From assembly GCF_014640195.1 (NCBI RefSeq), contig NZ_BMGM01000003.1, positions 186,001-250,000 of the forward strand: a stretch of DNA of 64,000 bases, written 5' to 3'. Made by a program: the position numbers and the translations under genes. Below are positions 44,298 to 54,100 of this stretch, in pieces; positions within the stretch are counted from its first letter, which is position 1; each line of letters begins with the position of its first letter. Source of the stretch: Psychroflexus planctonicus. GTDB taxonomy: Bacteria; Bacteroidota; Bacteroidia; Flavobacteriales; Flavobacteriaceae. Under the pieces are notes generated by a model, which had not been told where the DNA came from, ran no database searches, and saw only the letters and a list, made by a program, of their open reading frames with translations.

Positions 44298-44360
44298 AAT
44301 TAAACAATCTAAATTTAATTTACCCTAAGGTAGGGTAAAATAATCTTCAGATGTTATACC
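44298..44360. promoter_or_regulatory. Divergent ECF promoters built on a TAGGGTA palindrome
   Basis: The inverted repeat TTTACCCTA / TAGGGTAAA (44319-44327 and 44331-44339) provides a -35-like element in each direction. Plus strand: GGTAGGGTA (44329-44337), 15 bp, GTTATACC (44353-44360), then the sigma ATG at 44377. Minus strand: TAGGGTA (44327-44321), 15 bp, GTTTAATT (44305-44298), then the lipoprotein ATG at 44271. The same spacer of 15 recurs at 43211-43242. Autoregulation by the encoded sigma factor is inferred. Confidence 0.72.
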
Positions 44361-44376
44361 AATAAGCAATTGCATA

Positions 44377-44895
44377 ATGATTAAAAAAATACCATCTCAA
44401 GTTTGTGAAAAAAAGGTATATCAAAATTTGTATTCGGAGCATGCACAAGTCTTGTTCAAACATTTTTACTACAAATTTGGAAATGTAGAATGGGCAGAAG
44501 ATGTCGTGCAAGAGTCGTTTATAAAACTTTGGAAAAAGTGTAAAGATGTTCCTCTACCAAAGGTAAAATCCTTTTTGTATACCGTCGCTAATAATTGGCT
44601 GATTAACAAACACCACCATGAAAAGGTAAAATTAAAATACAAAAATGATTACCAAGGAAGAACGGAAGATGAGCAAACTCCTTTGTATGTATTGGAAGAA
44701 GAAGAATTTAAAACGCGTTTGCTTTCCGCTATAAACAAGTTAAGCCCAAAGCAACGAAGTGTTTTTTTACTACATCGCATAGATGATAAAAGCTATAGAG
44801 AAATAGCAGAAATTGAACAGATTAGCATTAAAGCAGTAGAAAAAAGAATGAGCAATGCGCTAAAAAGTTTGCGTAATGTTATTGAAAACATTTAG
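44377..44895 (+). CDS. FecI-like ECF RNA polymerase sigma factor
   Basis: 172 residues. Region 2 is seen in FYYKFGNVEWAEDVVQESFIKLWKKC and region 4 in LSPKQRSVFLLHRIDDKSYREIAEIEQISIKAVEKRMSNALKSL. Released by the downstream FecR-type anti-sigma when the TonB receptor is loaded, it would direct transcription of this locus. Stop codon is 2 bp from the fecR-like start. Confidence 0.93.
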   Translation: MIKKIPSQVCEKKVYQNLYSEHAQVLFKHFYYKFGNVEWAEDVVQESFIKLWKKCKDVPLPKVKSFLYTVANNWLINKHHHEKVKLKYKNDYQGRTEDEQTPLYVLEEEEFKTRLLSAINKLSPKQRSVFLLHRIDDKSYREIAEIEQISIKAVEKRMSNALKSLRNVIENI

Positions 44896-44897
44896 TT

Positions 44898-45785
44898 ATG
44901 GAAGAAAATTACAAATTAGCAAAATGGTTAGATAACCAAATTCCTGACCGTGAAATGCAAGATTTGGAAGGCTTTGACACCTACCAAAAAATCAAAAAAA
45001 TTAGTCAGGATTTAGCTGCTCCTAATCTAAACGAAGAAAAAACCTTTCAACAAATTGAATTCAGGAATATACAGCAAAAATCAAATTTCAAGGTTTTTTA
45101 CAAATTTGCAGCAGCACTAGCCTTACTTGTTGGTGTGGCATCGTTTTCTCTTTTCTTTGCTGCCAAAGAAGTGGTAACCCTAAGCCAAACACAAAAAATT
45201 GAATTACCTGACCAATCCAAAATTCAGCTTGCAGCAAATTCGCAATTGCAATACAACGCTTTAACATGGTGGTTCAACAGAGATGTAAGTTTGAATGGAA
45301 AAGCCTATTTTGAAGTAGAAAAAGGCAGTACATTTAATGTTGAAACTCCACTTGGTTTAGTACAGGTTTTAGGAACTAAATTTGAAGTAGATGCAACAGA
45401 AAATCAATTCAGTGTTCGCTGTTTTGAAGGAAAAGTAAAAGTAATTACCAATCAACATCAGGAAATTCTTGAAGCAAATGAATCTGTTTTCATCTCAAAC
45501 AAAAATGAATTAAAAAAAGAGTTTATACCATACAATCAGCCTTTTTGGACAGATGCACATGTTCAATTAAATGCAGCTGAATTGAAAAAAGTGGTAAAAT
45601 TATTAGAAAAGCATTTTAATATAGAAATCGATATTTCAACAATTTCAAAAGAAAAACAATTCAGTGGAAAACTAAGCACTCAGGATTTAAAAGAAAACTT
45701 TGAAATCATTTCATCAACTTATCAATTTAAAATCGAGCAAGTCAACAAGAATAAATATATTTTTGTTGAAGATGAAGAAAACTAA
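44898..45785 (+). CDS. FecR-like anti-sigma regulator
   Basis: 295 residues. A short cytoplasmic N-terminus (~70) is followed by one membrane helix (KFAAALALLVGVASFSLFFAA). A periplasmic FecR domain follows (IELPDQSKIQLAANSQLQYN... GKAYFEVEKGSTFNVETPLGLVQVLGTKFEV). A DUF4974 domain ends the protein (AAELKKVVKLLEKHFNIEIDI). It passes the receptor signal to the sigma factor. Its 3' end overlaps the receptor gene by 14 bp. Confidence 0.93.
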   Translation: MEENYKLAKWLDNQIPDREMQDLEGFDTYQKIKKISQDLAAPNLNEEKTFQQIEFRNIQQKSNFKVFYKFAAALALLVGVASFSLFFAAKEVVTLSQTQKIELPDQSKIQLAANSQLQYNALTWWFNRDVSLNGKAYFEVEKGSTFNVETPLGLVQVLGTKFEVDATENQFSVRCFEGKVKVITNQHQEILEANESVFISNKNELKKEFIPYNQPFWTDAHVQLNAAELKKVVKLLEKHFNIEIDISTISKEKQFSGKLSTQDLKENFEIISSTYQFKIEQVNKNKYIFVEDEEN

Positions 45786-48285
45786 AAACATACTTTTCCT
45801 TTTTTGTTTTATTGCGCTTAGCCAATTTGCGAGTAGTCAAAAGCTTATTGAAGGCAAGGCAATTTTTAAGCAACTCGAAAATCGGTTTCAGGTAAATTTT
45901 AATTATTTACCAGAAGATGCACAATCCTTTGAAGTACCTGAAAGTTTATTGAAAAGTAGCTCATCTTTAGAAGAAATTATCTATTTTATTGAATTACATA
46001 CCTACTCCAACATCACTGAATACAAAGATGGGTATTACAATATAACTTCTTATACCTATGATTTTTGCTTTCAATTCATCAATTTGATAAATGAAAAGGA
46101 AGTTTCTGATTTAGCATTGATCATCAACCAAAACGTGGAAGCAAAAACCAACACCGTTGGAAAAGTGTTTGTCAATAATTTAAAACAAATTGATCACATT
46201 CAATTGAGGTCTTCTGCTTACGAATTGGAAAATACACCTACACAGTTTTCAAAAAGTAAGCGCTGTCAAACGGTGTATGTTATTCAAAATGAAACGCTAG
46301 ATGAAATATTCATTGTGGATTATTTAGCCAAAGGAATTCGTTTGCAAAACGACCAAGGCATTGAAATTAACCCAAAGGAATTCGGAAGCCTACCAGGATT
46401 GATTAATCCTGATGTTTTCCATAGTTTACAATATGTTCCAGGTGTTTTAAGTCCCACGGAGAGCATTTCAGAAATCAACACCCGAGGTGGAACGCACGAC
46501 CAAAATTTAATTTTATGGAATGGAGCAAGAATGTACCAAACAGGTCATTTTTTTGGGATGATTTCTGCCTTGAATCCATTTTCGTTGCATGAAGTTTCGG
46601 TCTATAAAAACGGGAGTTCTGCACGCTATGGCGAAGGAGTTTCTTCAGTGATGAACATCAACACATTTTCAAGTTTTGAAGAAAACCATCAAACAACAAT
46701 GCATGCTAATTTACTCAGTGGAAGCTTTTCTACCCAGCAAAAAATAAATAACCGATTTCAAATTCAAGCATCTGCTCGCTATTCGTTTACCGATTTTTTG
46801 AATTCAATTACCTATCAAAATTTTTCTGATCGTGTTTTTCAGAATACAGCCGTTACCGAAAATGCTTCAAATGAAGTTTTTATACAAGAACAAGGTTTCT
46901 TTTTTAGAGATGTATCATTTGAAATGCAATGCCAACCCGATGAAAAAAATCATTTCAAACTTGGTTTCATGGCATTCGAAAATCAATTGAATTTTGATGA
47001 AACTTCAACCGACGAAATGCGAACTGCATCTAACCTTTTAGAGCAAAAAAATGCATTGGCAGTTGCTTCTTGGAAACACCAGTGGAATGAAAAACAGGAG
47101 AGCAAAATCAATACAACTGCTTCTTATTACAATTTATTTGCAAAAGATGCTTCCCCTACATCTTCTCAAATTTTAAATCAAGAAAATGAAGTTTTAGATT
47201 TAGGGCTTCAACTGCAACACAAAATTCAATTGAATGAAAATGGAAACCTGCTATTGGGTTATAATTTTCAAGAGATAGGCGTAAGCAATTCCAATATTGT
47301 AAATCAACCTAATATTGAAATTGTAGACCAGAAAATTTTACATATTCATTCGGCATTTGCTGAAACCAAATTTTATTTCTTGAATAGTTTTGAAGCTACT
47401 TTAGGATTGAGAACAAATTACTACTCAAGGATAAATGAAGCTGTTTTTGAACCCAGGCTAAATTTGAATTACCGTTTCAATAATGGTCATAAATTATTTA
47501 TTTTGGGGCAAATAAAGCACCAAAGTTTAAGTCAAGTTATCGACCAACAAGAAGATTTTTTTGGAATTGAAAAAAGAAGATGGACGCTTAATAACAATAA
47601 TGATTTTCAATTGGCAAAAAGCCATCAAATTGAAGTGGGTTGGAATTTCAATCAGCAAAATTGGTTGCTACAAACCAACTTGTACTACAAAACAGTTATG
47701 GGTTTAAATTCCAGTAGCCAAGGGTTTCAAAACCAATTGGAAAACGTAAATATCATAGGAGATTACACTGCTTTTGGCTGGGAAGCTTTAGTACAGAAAA
47801 AGTGGAGAAATTGGCGCGTGTGGAGCAACTTTGCCTTAACCCAAAACAATTATGAATTTTCAGCATTTACACCTTCCGTATTTCCGAATAATTTTGAGTT
47901 AAGTCTAAGCAATGCAAGCGGAATTACTTTTGAAAATAATGGCTATTCTCTTTCCTTAGGTAGTAGGTTTCATACAGGCAAACCCACTACAGGAATAAAT
48001 GAAAATAGCCCAATTTTAGATCCAGATATCAATCCATCCATAAATTTCTTGTCACCAAATACAGATAATTTACCGGTTTATTTTCAAGTTAACGCAAGTG
48101 CTTCAAAGCAAATTGAATTCCAAAAAAGTCAACTCCAGTTTGGTTTGAGCTTGATGAATGTATTCAACTTAAACACTGAACTAAACCAATTTTATCAACT
48201 CAATGAAGATGCAACTCAAGTAGAAAATCGTATACTTCAAAACTTAGCTTTTACACCAAACGCGTTTGTAAGTTTTATTTTTTAG
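45772..48285 (+). CDS. FecA-like TonB-dependent transducer with STN domain
   Basis: Outer-membrane receptor of 837 residues from ATG at 45772, chosen because it starts a signal peptide (MKKTKNILFLFCFIALSQFA). An upstream in-frame start would lie deeper within fecR. An N-terminal STN signalling domain (about 25-85) follows, then a carboxypeptidase-regulatory-like region, plug (FHSLQYVPGVLSP... INTRGGTHDQNLILWNGARMY... SARYGEGVSSVMNIN) and barrel ending AFVSFIF. With sigma and FecR it forms a complete surface-signalling set. The substrate is unknown. Confidence 0.88.
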   Translation: MKKTKNILFLFCFIALSQFASSQKLIEGKAIFKQLENRFQVNFNYLPEDAQSFEVPESLLKSSSSLEEIIYFIELHTYSNITEYKDGYYNITSYTYDFCFQFINLINEKEVSDLALIINQNVEAKTNTVGKVFVNNLKQIDHIQLRSSAYELENTPTQFSKSKRCQTVYVIQNETLDEIFIVDYLAKGIRLQNDQGIEINPKEFGSLPGLINPDVFHSLQYVPGVLSPTESISEINTRGGTHDQNLILWNGARMYQTGHFFGMISALNPFSLHEVSVYKNGSSARYGEGVSSVMNINTFSSFEENHQTTMHANLLSGSFSTQQKINNRFQIQASARYSFTDFLNSITYQNFSDRVFQNTAVTENASNEVFIQEQGFFFRDVSFEMQCQPDEKNHFKLGFMAFENQLNFDETSTDEMRTASNLLEQKNALAVASWKHQWNEKQESKINTTASYYNLFAKDASPTSSQILNQENEVLDLGLQLQHKIQLNENGNLLLGYNFQEIGVSNSNIVNQPNIEIVDQKILHIHSAFAETKFYFLNSFEATLGLRTNYYSRINEAVFEPRLNLNYRFNNGHKLFILGQIKHQSLSQVIDQQEDFFGIEKRRWTLNNNNDFQLAKSHQIEVGWNFNQQNWLLQTNLYYKTVMGLNSSSQGFQNQLENVNIIGDYTAFGWEALVQKKWRNWRVWSNFALTQNNYEFSAFTPSVFPNNFELSLSNASGITFENNGYSLSLGSRFHTGKPTTGINENSPILDPDINPSINFLSPNTDNLPVYFQVNASASKQIEFQKSQLQFGLSLMNVFNLNTELNQFYQLNEDATQVENRILQNLAFTPNAFVSFIF

Positions 48286-48355
48286 AAAGCTTTCTATCAC
48301 TTTTCATAAACTAAACCTGACCAAAATCAATTTTATGTAAGACAATTTCGCTAAC

Positions 48356-48399
48356 GTAACTTAGGTTACTAATAGAACAACTCTATCGCTTTAATTTTG
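48356..48399 (+). promoter_or_regulatory. Crp/Fnr-type operator (GTAAC-TTAG-GTTAC) and -7 box of first RND operon
   Basis: Perfect palindrome at 48356-48369. TAATTTTG (exact TAnnTTTG) lies at 48392-48399. Centre-to-box distance is 29.5 bp, as at 25845-25888, 34775-34818 and 37021-37064. The ATG follows at 48419. Confidence 0.72.
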
Positions 48400-48418
48400 C
48401 ACTATAAATTAATGTGAT

Positions 48419-49726
48419 ATGAAACAAAAATTGAATTTTACTTTGGTATTTGTTTTTTTTCTGAGCATTGGCTTTGCACAACAAGAGCAACGCATCAGTT
48501 TAGAAGAATTCAAAAACAAAATAGAACAAAACAATAGAAGTTTATTGGTAAACGAACAAGCCTATTTACAAATGAAGGCAGAATACCGGGAAACCAATAC
48601 GGCATTTTTACCGCAATTAAGTGCTTCACACACGGCTTATCGCACTGACAATCCGGTAATGGCATTTGGAACTTTGTTGAATCAAGGTGTTTTTTCAGAA
48701 AATGATTTTGCAGTTGATAACCTGAATAATCCCTCAGCCGTTTCCAACTTTGTAACCACTTTTCAAGTAGAACAACCCTTAATCAATTTAGATAAATTGG
48801 TAATGCGTTCGGCTTTAAAAGATCGAGCGGATGCACAATTACAACAAAACGCCTTTAAAAAAGACGCCTTGTTTTTACAAGCTGATCGCTTGTATATGCA
48901 ACTACAATTAGCCTATAAGAGCATTCTGGTTGTAGAAAAATCTAAACTTACTGCTGAAGCCAATTTAAAAAGTATTGAAGATTTTTATGCGGAAGGCTTA
49001 TTGGTAAAATCGGATGTATTAAGTGCAAAAGTTCGTGTAAATGAAGTAGAAAATGCGCTGACTAAAGCCAAAAATGAACTGCAATCTATTTCAGATTATA
49101 TGTATTACATGATGAATGATGAAGGAAGCTTGTTAGCTCCTGAAAACGAGCTGCAAGTTAACCTAAAGCTAAATGATGTTACTGAAAACTTAGATGCGCG
49201 AAAGGATATTTTGGCTATGGATTTAAGTGTGGAAGCTTACCAAAAAATGAAGCAGTCTGCAGGGATGATGTATTTACCTACACTCAATGCCTTTGGAAAC
49301 ATACAGTATTTTGATGAAAAACTTTTTGGCACAGGCGCAGATAACTTTTTTGTTGGGGCATCATTAAATTGGAATTTATTTGAAGGCGGAAGCCGAATTG
49401 CCAAAAACCAAAAAATGAAAGCTCAATTTCAACAAGCAAAATTAGAAGCAGAAGACTACAAAGCTTCAGCCGAAGTTGAACTGCAAAAAGCAAAACGTAA
49501 ACTTGAAGAAGCTGAAAACTTAATGAATAGAAATCAACTTTCATTAGAGCAAGCACAAGAAGCATTTCAAATTAGAAAAAACAGATTTGATGAAGGCCTA
49601 GAAAGAGCAACCGATTTACTCAACGCAGAAGTACAATTGGCCAATCAAGAGTTACTTTATAATCAATCTATTTTTCAATTTAACTTAGCTCAATTGCAAG
49701 TTCAATTTTTAGGGAATGCTAACTAA
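48419..49726 (+). CDS. TolC-family outer-membrane efflux channel
   Basis: 435 residues with signal peptide (MKQKLNFTLVFVFFLSIGFAQ) and two OEP repeats of long coiled-coil helices (for example KSKLTAEANLKSIEDFYAEGLLVKSDVL and ENLMNRNQLSLEQAQEAFQIRKNRFDEGLERATDLLNAEVQL). Channel of the tripartite pump with the adaptor at 49848 and permease at 51130. Preceded by a Crp/Fnr-like operator. Confidence 0.92.
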   Translation: MKQKLNFTLVFVFFLSIGFAQQEQRISLEEFKNKIEQNNRSLLVNEQAYLQMKAEYRETNTAFLPQLSASHTAYRTDNPVMAFGTLLNQGVFSENDFAVDNLNNPSAVSNFVTTFQVEQPLINLDKLVMRSALKDRADAQLQQNAFKKDALFLQADRLYMQLQLAYKSILVVEKSKLTAEANLKSIEDFYAEGLLVKSDVLSAKVRVNEVENALTKAKNELQSISDYMYYMMNDEGSLLAPENELQVNLKLNDVTENLDARKDILAMDLSVEAYQKMKQSAGMMYLPTLNAFGNIQYFDEKLFGTGADNFFVGASLNWNLFEGGSRIAKNQKMKAQFQQAKLEAEDYKASAEVELQKAKRKLEEAENLMNRNQLSLEQAQEAFQIRKNRFDEGLERATDLLNAEVQLANQELLYNQSIFQFNLAQLQVQFLGNAN

Positions 49727-49729
49727 AGT

Positions 49730-49767
49730 AGCTCTGCGCCCTTGGCGTCTTAGCGGTTAAGAAATTA
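49730..49767. repeat. Dispersed intergenic repeat, copy C (CTCTGCGCCCTTGGCGTCTTAGCGGTTA)
   Basis: Starts 3 bp after the TolC stop and lies between genes of one operon. Shares CTCTGCG and GCGGTTA blocks with copy A at 11149-11186. Its presence inside an operon implies it is tolerated in mRNA. Confidence 0.5.
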
Positions 49768-49847
49768 AGCAGAAAGCAATAACACTTAAAAAATTAATAA
49801 AAATAATTTGCCTTATAATTAATACTATGTACTTAATACCATTTAAA

Positions 49848-50918
49848 ATGAATAAAATAACCTACACTTTCGGAATACTAATCTTCGCTTTTGGCCTACT
49901 AATAAGCTGTGAAAGCAAAGAAGAGCAAACAACAAATGAAGCTCCAAGTGTTGATGTCAAGCTTGTAAAACCTACTACGGAGGTAGCTAAAACCTTAAGT
50001 TTTAAAGGAAAAATTAATGCAGCAAAATCTACTAGCATTCGTACACGTGGATCTAGTTTTGTTGAAGAAGTGTATGTGAAAACAGGCGACCAAGTACAGC
50101 AAGGAGATTTACTTATTCGCCTAAATAATGCCGATTTGCAAGCTAAAAAAGCACAAGTTGAAGCACAAATTCAACAAGTTAATGCACAATTAAACAACAC
50201 ACAACGCGACGTAGAACGGTATCAAAACTTATACGAAAAGCAAAGTATTTCTGAAAAAGAACTGGAAAATATAGAGCTCCAGTTGGCATCGGTAAAAGCG
50301 CAGAAACAAACGGCACTTCAACAGTTACAAGAAGTAAATTCAGAGATGAAATATTACCAAATTAAAGCGCCTTTTAGCGGAGTAATTACTGCAAAAAATG
50401 TTCAAAAAGGCGATTTGGCCAATCCGCAACAAGCTATGCTTCAATTGGAAGGAAAAGCGGGTTTTGAAATAGAAGTTTCAGTTTCAGAACGCAATATTGC
50501 TAACTTTCAACAAGGTGACTCAGCGGTAGTTCATTTAAATGATTCAAATAGAAAATTAGCTGCTGTAATAACTGAAGTAAGCGCATCTTCTGCTTCAACT
50601 GGAGGACAATACAAGGTAAAAGCAAGCATTACTTCAGTAGAAAATGAAGCTTTATTCGCTGGAATGAATGCAAGCTTGTCTTTACAAACAGACCAACTTC
50701 ACAAAGGGATTTTTGTTCCGAAAAACAGTATCATTAGAAGAGGAGAATTAAAAGGATTGTATGTGGTTAGTCAGCAAAACACAGCTTTGTTACGCTGGGT
50801 AAGAGTAGGAAGCATTATCGATGAAAACATAGAGATTTTAAGCGGATTATCTCCCGACGAACAAGTAATTAGCTCAGGAAAATCTAAGTTGTATAATGGA
50901 ATCAAAATTGCTTTTTAA
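49848..50918 (+). CDS. RND efflux periplasmic adaptor lipoprotein
   Basis: 356 residues from ATG at 49848, which begins a lipoprotein signal (MNKITYTFGILIFAFGLLISC). An ATG seven codons upstream would put extra residues ahead of it. Lipoyl halves (VKTGDQVQQGDLLIRLNNADL and KAPFSGVITAKNVQKGDLA) flank a coiled-coil hairpin, then a beta-barrel (AAVITEVSASSASTGGQYKVKA). Second gene of the efflux operon. Confidence 0.9.
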   Translation: MNKITYTFGILIFAFGLLISCESKEEQTTNEAPSVDVKLVKPTTEVAKTLSFKGKINAAKSTSIRTRGSSFVEEVYVKTGDQVQQGDLLIRLNNADLQAKKAQVEAQIQQVNAQLNNTQRDVERYQNLYEKQSISEKELENIELQLASVKAQKQTALQQLQEVNSEMKYYQIKAPFSGVITAKNVQKGDLANPQQAMLQLEGKAGFEIEVSVSERNIANFQQGDSAVVHLNDSNRKLAAVITEVSASSASTGGQYKVKASITSVENEALFAGMNASLSLQTDQLHKGIFVPKNSIIRRGELKGLYVVSQQNTALLRWVRVGSIIDENIEILSGLSPDEQVISSGKSKLYNGIKIAF

Positions 50919-50922
50919 AAAA

Positions 50923-51000
50923 GCCAATAAGCTTCTTCCCTTCAGGGAAGACGGGAGATGGGTGTAAAGTTTGAAACGATTACTCTCTTTGCCTATTGGC
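50923..51000. repeat. Intercistronic palindromic element between adaptor and permease genes
   Basis: Outer arms GCCAATAAGC (50923-50932) and GCCTATTGGC (50991-51000) pair with one mismatch. They enclose a perfect CTTCCC-TTCA-GGGAAG hairpin (50935-50950) and a GGGAGATGGGTG run. It begins 5 bp after the adaptor stop and resembles the mobile intergenic palindromes common in flavobacteria. Confidence 0.55.
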
Positions 51001-51129
51001 ATTTCAATCAAGGGGAAAAATCGAAAACCATTTTAGAAGTAAAAGAATAAAAAAAACTAATAAAATTTCCACTAATTCAAAAGGCTAAATTAAAGTTTCT
51101 CTTTGAGATTAGGGACTAAATAAAACAAA

Positions 51130-54100
51130 ATGAAAAACGGTATAGCAGGAAAATTAGCCAATGCGTTTTTAACTTCAAAAATCACAGTTTTATTAATGGT
51201 GGTTTTTATGGGAGTTGGAATTTATGCTACTTTATTAATTCCCAGAGAAGAAGAACCACAAATTGATGTGCCCATGGCCGATATTTTTGTGGGTTACCCA
51301 GGAGCCAGTCCAAAAGAAGTTGAAAATAGAGTAATTGTACCTTTAGAGCGAATCATTTCAAATATTCAAGGTGTAGAATATGTGTATTCTACTTCTATGA
51401 AAGAACAAGGGATGGTGATTGTTCAATTTTATGTTGGCGAAGATATTGAGCGCTCGTATGTAAAGCTTCATAACGAAATTATGAAGTATATGGATATGAT
51501 GCCCAAAGGAGTTACGCAACCGCTCATCAAAACACGTTCTATAGATGATGTACCCGTAATGGGAATCACACTTTTTAGTGAAAATTACGACGATTACCAA
51601 TTGCATCAAATGGCAAATGAATTAATTGTTGAAATTGAAAAGGTAGAAAATGTTTCCACCACTAAAAACATAGGTGGGAGAAATAAAGAACTTCAAATTG
51701 AATTGAACCACCAAGAAATGGCCAACTACGGTTTAGATATTTTGAAGGTAACCGAAATGATTCAAGCTAATCATATTCAGTCTTCGAGTGGAAACATTCA
51801 AAAAAGTGATGAGGAAATAAAAATCTCAACCGGTAATTACATTTCTAGACCAGAAGATTTAAGGCAATTGATTGTTGGTACTTATCAACAACAACCTGTT
51901 TATTTGCATCAGATTTCTTCCATCTCAGAAGGACCAGAAACAGCCAAAAATTATGTGAGTTTTGGTTATGGTGCTGCATCCGAATTAAAAAAGGAAATGC
52001 CATCTTCTTATTCAGCGGTTACCATTTCAGTTGCTAAGCGAAAAGGAGCAGATGCCATGCAAGTTGCAGAAGCAGTTGTAAAGCAAAAAGAACGCTGGGA
52101 AAAATACATTATTCCAGAAGATGTACAAATGGAAGTTACGCGAAATTATGGAGAAACCGCATCCGATAAGGTATCCGATTTATTGTTCAACTTACTTAGT
52201 GCAATTATTGCAGTTACGCTTGTTGTAATGCTTTCCATGGGTTGGCGTGGTGGTTTGGTGGTATTTATTTCGGTACCCATCACTTTTGCATTAACCATGT
52301 TGAGTTATTATTTATTCGATTATACTTTAAACCGAATTACCCTTTTCGCTTTGATTTTCATTACTGGTATTGTGGTAGACGATTCTATTATTATTACTGA
52401 AAATATGCACCGGCATTTTAAGATGAAAAAAATGAGTCTTCGAAAAGCAGCCATTTACGCGATTAATGAAGTGGGGAATCCAACCATTTTAGCTGCTTTT
52501 ATTGTAATTGCTTCTGTGCTTCCTATGGCATTTGTGAGTGGTTTAATGGGACCTTATATGAGTCCGATGCCTATTGGTGCTTCCATTACTATGATTTTAT
52601 CTTTGTTTATTGCTTTAACCATTGTTCCTTATTTAGCTTATTATTTCTTAAAAGCAGATGGAAAACAACCCGTTGAAGGTGAAGATGAAGATGATGATTT
52701 TGAAGAAATTGAAAATGACTCGGCTGGTGAAGAAGACAAGGATTTGCAACAAACAAAAATCTATAAGTTGTACAATAAAATTCAACGCCCAATGCTAGAA
52801 AGTAGAACCAAGCGCTGGGGGTTTATTGGTGGAATTACTTTATTGTTACTGGCATCAATTGTACTATTTTTAAATCAGTCGGTGTTAGTAAAAATGCTTC
52901 CGTTTGATAATAAGAATGAATTTCAAATTGTTATCGATTTACCCGAAGGAACAACATTAGAACGTACCAATGCAGTAACGCAAGAAATTGCTGAATATGT
53001 AAAAAACAGACCTGAAGTAGTCGATTACCAAAGCTATGTAGGCACAGCTTCTCCCATAACGTTTAATGGGTTAGTTAGACATTACGATTTACGTAATGAA
53101 CCACGCATGGCCGATATACAGGTAAACATTACCCATAAAAACGACCGCAGCGAGCAGAGTCATGATATTGCAAAATCCTTTAGAGCAGATGTTCAGAGAA
53201 TAGGCGATCAATATGGTGCAAATATTAAAATTGTAGAAGTTCCGCCAGGACCGCCAGTTTTGTCTACCATTGTTGCTGAAGTTTATGGTCCAGACTATAA
53301 CGAGCAAATTAACATTGCCAGAAACATCAAGCAAATTTTAAGCGAAACTCAGGATGTAGTAGATATTGATTGGCGAGTTGAAGCCGACCAAAAAGAAATG
53401 CATTTTGAAATTGATCGTGAGCGTGCTAGTTTAGAAGGAATTGTTCCTGCACAGTTAGTCAATGCTATGCAACTCAGTCTTGGTGAACATGCGATAGCAC
53501 AAGCCTACAGAGAAAATTCTAACCAAAATGTAGGAATTGTATACAAAACCAAAAATGAAGACAAAGCCGACTTAGACCAGTTATTGAAATTGAAAGTAAT
53601 TTCAGCAAAAGGAAATCCAGTTGAAATTGGCGACTTGGTAAAAGTTGTAGAACAGCCCATAGAGAAAAGCATTTTTAGAAAAAACAAACGAAGAGTAGTA
53701 TATGTAACTGCTGAAATGGCTGGAGAATTAGAAAGTCCGGTTTACGCCATTCTCGGCATGGAAGAATATTTAAAAGACATGCACCTACCCGAGGGATATT
53801 CTATTGAAGAATTGTACACTGAAATCCCTGTAGATACCGACGATTACAAAGTAAAGTGGGACGGCGAATGGCAAATTACCTTAGAAGTATTTCGCGATTT
53901 AGGCATCGCATTTATTGGTGTAATATTCATTATATACATGTTAATTGTAGGTTGGTTTCAAAGCTTCCGTTCACCAATTGTTATGATGATCGCCATACCA
54001 CTTTCGCTTGTGGGAATTATTTTAGCACACTGGATTTTTGATGCCTTTTTTACGGCTACATCCTTTATTGGTATGATTGCTTTAGCGGGAATCATGGTTC

